DNA of 8,391 nt from Draconibacterium sp. (lineage in GTDB: Bacteria; Bacteroidota; Bacteroidia; Bacteroidales; Prolixibacteraceae): contig JALUZN010000264.1 of NCBI GenBank assembly GCA_027011835.1, positions 1-8,391 on the forward strand, in the 5' to 3' direction. Shown piece after piece: positions 5,892-8,391 of this stretch (the first letter of the stretch is position 1; each line of letters opens with the position of its first letter). A model generated the notes under the pieces. That model did no database searches, was not told where the DNA came from, and worked only from the letters and a program-made list of their open reading frames with translations. The position numbers and the translations under genes are program-made.

Positions 5892-5894
5892 ATC

Positions 5895-7088
5895 CTATAT
5901 TTCCTTATTAACGACTTTATAAATTTTTAGTGAGTTCGACATTATTTTAGTAAATCCCTTAATGTCGTCGGCTGTCCAAGCCGTTACGGTTTCGCCATAT
6001 TCGCCAAACCCTGCATTCATCAGGTCGTGTTCCGACTCAATCCCAATCAAATCGAAATGATAAGGTTTTAGTTTTACAATTACTCTCCCTGTTACATTTT
6101 CCTGCGACGACTCTAAGAATGTTTCAATATTACGCATTACCGGTTCGTGGTACATTGCTTCGTGCAGAAACATTCCATACCAGTTTGCCAGTTGCTCTTT
6201 CCAGTAAGTCTGCCATTTTGTAAGCGTATGTTTTTCTAATAACTGGTGTGCTTTTATGGTAATCATCGGGGCGGCAGCTTCGAATCCCACGCGGCCTTTA
6301 ATTCCAATAATTGTATCGCCCACGTGAGTGTCGCGACCAATGGCATATTTCGATGCAATTGCTTCGAGGGCTCTAATTATTTCCGGTCCGCTTTCGTAAA
6401 ACTCGCCATCAAGCGAAACTAATTCGCCCTTTTCAAACCCAAGTTCGATGGTTTTTTCTTCGGTAGCTTCCAACTGACTTGGAAATGCTTCTTCGGGTAA
6501 ATTGGTACTCGATTTTAGTGTCTCTTTTCCACCTACGCTTGTTCCCCACAGACCCTGATTTATGGAGTACTCCATTTTTGTAAAGTCGGCTTCGAAATTA
6601 AATTTCTTTAAATAATCAATCTCCTCCTGCCGGCTTAAAAGCAAGTCGCGTGTTGGGGTTATAATTTCTATCTCGGGTGCGAGAACCTGAAAAGTGAGGT
6701 CGAAACGAATCTGGTCGTTTCCGGCACCGGTACTGCCGTGTGCAATGTACGACGCTCCAATTTTCTTAGCGTACTCGATGGTTGCAATGGCCTGAAAAAC
6801 ACGCTCCGAACTAACCGAAATGGGATAAGTATTGTTCCGCAAAATATTTCCGTAAACCATATACCGTATGCTTTTTTCGTAGTATTCGTCGGTTACGTCG
6901 AGTGTAACGTGCTCTTTTGCACCAAGTTGATAGGCACGCTTTTCAATGGCCTTTAGTTCATCGTCGGAAAAACCGCCGGTATTTGCTATGGCCGTATAAA
7001 TCTCAAATCCTTTTTCCTCTTTTAAATATTTAACGCAGAACGATGTGTCTAAACCTCCGCTAAATGCTAAAACTAATTTCTTGCTCAT
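5895..7088 (-). CDS. argG: Argininosuccinate synthase ArgG
   Basis: ArgG joins citrulline and aspartate with ATP to form argininosuccinate, the next-to-last arginine step, in the cytoplasm. It has 397 residues, the usual size (about 400). The N-type ATP-pyrophosphatase P-loop is AFSGGLDTS (8-16). HGSTGAGNDQIRFD (117-130) is the citrulline/aspartate-binding signature in its Bacteroidota form. The C-terminal half holds the tetramerisation region and has no break. The start at 7088 is chosen because it is the first ATG before the conserved P-loop strand. Upstream, a 119-nt spacer with a long inverted repeat separates it from the GNAT gene, so it may have its own control. The TAG stop lies 3 nt beyond a heptad repeat. 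Confidence 0.97.
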   Translation of the reverse strand: MSKKLVLAFSGGLDTSFCVKYLKEEKGFEIYTAIANTGGFSDDELKAIEKRAYQLGAKEHVTLDVTDEYYEKSIRYMVYGNILRNNTYPISVSSERVFQAIATIEYAKKIGASYIAHGSTGAGNDQIRFDLTFQVLAPEIEIITPTRDLLLSRQEEIDYLKKFNFEADFTKMEYSINQGLWGTSVGGKETLKSSTNLPEEAFPSQLEATEEKTIELGFEKGELVSLDGEFYESGPEIIRALEAIASKYAIGRDTHVGDTIIGIKGRVGFEAAAPMITIKAHQLLEKHTLTKWQTYWKEQLANWYGMFLHEAMYHEPVMRNIETFLESSQENVTGRVIVKLKPYHFDLIGIESEHDLMNAGFGEYGETVTAWTADDIKGFTKIMSNSLKIYKVVNKEI

Positions 7089-7104
7089 AATTTATTTTTT
7101 TTGA

Positions 7105-7197
7105 AAAAGAGTGGAAATTGCATTCGAATCCAATTTAAAACTATTCATTTGCTGCTTTTTAAACTATTTTCCTTTATTAATGCAACACCACTCTTTT
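7105..7197 (-). promoter_or_regulatory. Long inverted repeat in the argG leader (possible attenuator or terminator)
   Basis: The arms AAAAGAGTGGAAATTGCATT (7105-7124) and aatgcaacaccactctttt (7179-7197) are complementary in 17 positions around a small internal loop, with 54 nt between them. Read on the minus strand the second arm ends in TTTTTC. The 5' arm begins 10 nt after the GNAT stop, and the structure ends 16 nt before the argG ATG. A second, mutually exclusive dyad lies inside it (7115-7136, AAATTG-ATTCGAAT-CAATTT with one mismatch pair). Competing structures of this kind fit an attenuator, but a GNAT terminator or a protein-binding dyad is also possible. No known riboswitch was recognised. 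Confidence 0.5.
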
Positions 7198-7207
7198 GTA
7201 ATTATTA

Positions 7208-7864
7208 CTATATCAATCCAAAAAACTTTTTCTTTCTTTTTTTACCCACCGGGTTTAATTTTTGAATGCTTTCAAGCAAACTTCTCTTTCTTATTCCGTT
7301 TCCGTTTTTAAAGTCCGGTTTTTCCCACTCGGGGTTGTATAGCATTCCCGTACAGAGGCACTTTGTTCTACCGGTACGTTGTAAAATGTCGTGGTTTATA
7401 CAACTTTTACACCCTTCCCAAAACAGGTCGTCATCGGTTAGTTCAGAGAATGTAACCGGTCGGTAACCCAATTCGTGGTTTATTTTCATTACTGCCAAAC
7501 CGGTTGTTAACCCAAATATTTTTGAATTTGGGTATTTTTTGCGCGAGAGCTTAAACGCTTTTCGTTTTATCTCTTTTGCCAATCCAATACCACGGTATTT
7601 ATTTGTAACAATTAATCCCGAGTTGGCAACAAAACGTTTCCCTTCCCACGATTCGATGTAACAAAACCCGGCAAATTTCCCATTGTCGAGTGCTATTATT
7701 GCTTTCCCGTCTTTTATCTTCCCCGAGAGGTATTCGAATGTGCGTTTTGCAATTCCGGTACCGCGCTCTTTCGAGGCGGTTTCAATTGCATTATTTATAT
7801 CATCAATATATTTAATGTGCTCCTCTCCCGCAATCTCAATTTCAATATCTTCTAACTTCTTCAT
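7208..7864 (-). CDS. GNAT-family acyltransferase, likely N-acylglutamate synthase
   Basis: A 218-residue GNAT protein. I chose ATG at 7864 (MKKLEDIEIEI) because it follows the argR stop by 11 nt; the open frame extends upstream only by overlapping argR out of frame. The acyl-CoA loop is at 89-96 (KYRGIGLA, fitting R/K-x-x-G-x-G/A) after the beta strand NSGLIVTN. The C-terminal part has an unusual cysteine cluster: C152-x2-C155 and C169-x-C171, inside FWEGCKSC and RTKCLCTGMLY. The tail (about 182-218) is basic. Bacteroidota lack classical ArgA, and a GNAT in this exact place between argR and argG is common there. From memory, genetic work in Bacteroides thetaiotaomicron points to this gene type as an N-succinylglutamate/N-acylglutamate synthase. 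The assignment here rests on context and family likeness. Confidence 0.85.
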   Translation of the reverse strand: MKKLEDIEIEIAGEEHIKYIDDINNAIETASKERGTGIAKRTFEYLSGKIKDGKAIIALDNGKFAGFCYIESWEGKRFVANSGLIVTNKYRGIGLAKEIKRKAFKLSRKKYPNSKIFGLTTGLAVMKINHELGYRPVTFSELTDDDLFWEGCKSCINHDILQRTGRTKCLCTGMLYNPEWEKPDFKNGNGIRKRSLLESIQKLNPVGKKRKKKFFGLI

Positions 7865-7875
7865 CAAAAAAACAG

Positions 7876-8355
7876 TTATAACTTTTCTTTTAGTTTGGGC
7901 ATTATTTTTATTAATGCTTGTATTAAATCTCCTTTCGAAATGCCTTCGCGCTGAACAATTAAAATGGTGTCGTCGCCGGCAATAGTTCCCAAAATTTCCC
8001 ACGAATTAGCTCCGTCGATAACAGCAGCAATACTGCTCGCATACCCCGGCATTGTACGTAAAACAGCCAGACTGCCGGAAAAATTTAAGTCTTTAAATCC
8101 GTCGGCTAAATAATTTATCCGGCTTTGCTGTGCAGGTCGATTGTTTGTTTCATTCTCAGGGATTGAATAGACATAACCTTTTACCGGGTGCGGAGATTTT
8201 GCTACTTGAAGCATTTTTAAATCGCGCGACAAAGTTGCCTGTGTTAAATTGAAGCCATTTTGCTTTAATTTAACCAGTAATTCATCCTGACTATGAACGC
8301 TCTCGTTCAAAATAATTTTCCGTATTTCAAGTTGTCGTTTTGTTCTCTCCTTCAT
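7876..8355 (-). CDS. argR: Arginine repressor ArgR
   Basis: ArgR is the arginine-sensing hexameric regulator of arginine genes. It has 159 residues, close to the family's 150-156. The N-terminal winged helix (about 1-70) includes SQDELLVKLKQNGFNLTQAT and the recognition-helix residues S43-R44 in TLSRDLKML. The C-terminal oligomerisation and arginine-binding domain (about 85-159) has GTIAGDDTILIV (123-134), with the conserved D128-D129 pair that contacts L-arginine. An 18-bp ARG box ends directly at the start codon, so autorepression is likely. It leads the cluster, with the GNAT gene 11 nt downstream. Control of the later genes by the same operator is plausible only if the transcript continues past the argG leader. 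Confidence 0.95.
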   Translation of the reverse strand: MKERTKRQLEIRKIILNESVHSQDELLVKLKQNGFNLTQATLSRDLKMLQVAKSPHPVKGYVYSIPENETNNRPAQQSRINYLADGFKDLNFSGSLAVLRTMPGYASSIAAVIDGANSWEILGTIAGDDTILIVQREGISKGDLIQALIKIMPKLKEKL

Positions 8356-8373
8356 AATGAATAAATATTCATT
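8356..8373. promoter_or_regulatory. ARG box operator of argR
   Basis: AATGAATAAATATTCATT matches every position of the E. coli ARG box pattern WnTGAATWWWWATTCAnW and is an almost perfect dyad. It touches the argR ATG on one side and lies 7 nt downstream of the -7 element on the other, so bound ArgR would cover the expected transcription start and ribosome landing region. Confidence 0.75.
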
Positions 8374-8380
8374 TTAGATG

Positions 8381-8388
8381 CAAAAATA
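8381..8388 (-). promoter_or_regulatory. Bacteroidota-type -7 promoter element for argR
   Basis: On the minus strand TATTTTTG fits the Bacteroidota -7 consensus TAnnTTTG. The start of transcription would fall near 8373-8377, giving a leader of only about 20 nt that is mostly the ARG box. The -33 element would lie outside the window, so the promoter cannot be confirmed here. Confidence 0.5.
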
Positions 8389-8391
8389 TAC

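Noticed and set aside
7139..7156. Weak ARG box in the argG leader
   Set aside because: Only one half site (TGAAT on the minus strand) fits; the other half matches poorly.
7865..8002. Upstream extension of the GNAT frame to an ATG at 8002
   Set aside because: It would overlap argR out of frame by over 120 nt and add a Cys/His/Arg-rich stretch without GNAT likeness; the ATG at 7864, 11 nt after argR, fits better.
8344..8349. AAGGAG (minus strand) as a Shine-Dalgarno site
   Set aside because: It lies inside argR codons 2-4, with no start codon at a proper distance downstream.
1..8391. tRNA, rRNA or known riboswitch
   Set aside because: No cloverleaf, rRNA segment or riboswitch motif was recognised in any spacer on either strand.

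Overview
The window is a piece of a Bacteroidota chromosome, tentatively a marine Bacteroidales/Marinilabiliales-type organism. The reasons are the gene order argR - GNAT - argG - argC - argD - proC - proB, start codons without clear Shine-Dalgarno sequences, AT-rich spacers, a TAnnTTTG-type promoter element, and the protein variants present (ArgG with GSTGAGNDQ, ProB with GRGGMLTK). The genus is an inference. All genes lie on the minus strand and are transcribed from right to left.

Right end (8391-7089): a promoter -7 element and a full-match 18-bp ARG box lie directly before argR. An 11-nt gap separates argR from a GNAT-family acyltransferase that is the likely N-acylglutamate synthase (first step of arginine synthesis). 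The 119-nt GNAT-argG spacer holds a long inverted repeat that could form a leader, attenuator or terminator structure.

Middle (7088-3988): argG and argC are separated by about 940 bp of apparently inserted DNA. This is a four-helix-bundle (23S-IVS type) gene bounded by six copies of a ~60-100 bp repeat, each ending in a run of 7-nt NATTCNN units (two copies on its 3' side, four on its 5' side).

Left (3987-1): argD, proC and proB follow, the last truncated by the window edge. The argC-argD, argD-proC and proC-upstream spacers carry a family of paired hairpins: a TTAAnGGC-TAAA-GCC hairpin at fixed distance from a CACC-N4-TAAA-N4-GGTG hairpin. Two complete two-sided units flank a REP-associated (Y1/HUH) tyrosine transposase gene between argD and proC. 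A half unit lies before argD, plus one lone and one decayed hairpin.

Together the genes cover ornithine and citrulline metabolism (acyl-glutamate synthesis, ArgC, ArgD, ArgG) and the glutamate-to-proline route (ProB, ProC), under a local ArgR repressor. ArgB, the transcarbamylase, the deacylase, ArgH and ProA are not in the window. The most noteworthy signals are the TTAA-guided compound palindrome system with its RAYT, the repeat-bounded four-helix-bundle cassette, the argR operator and the structured argG leader.
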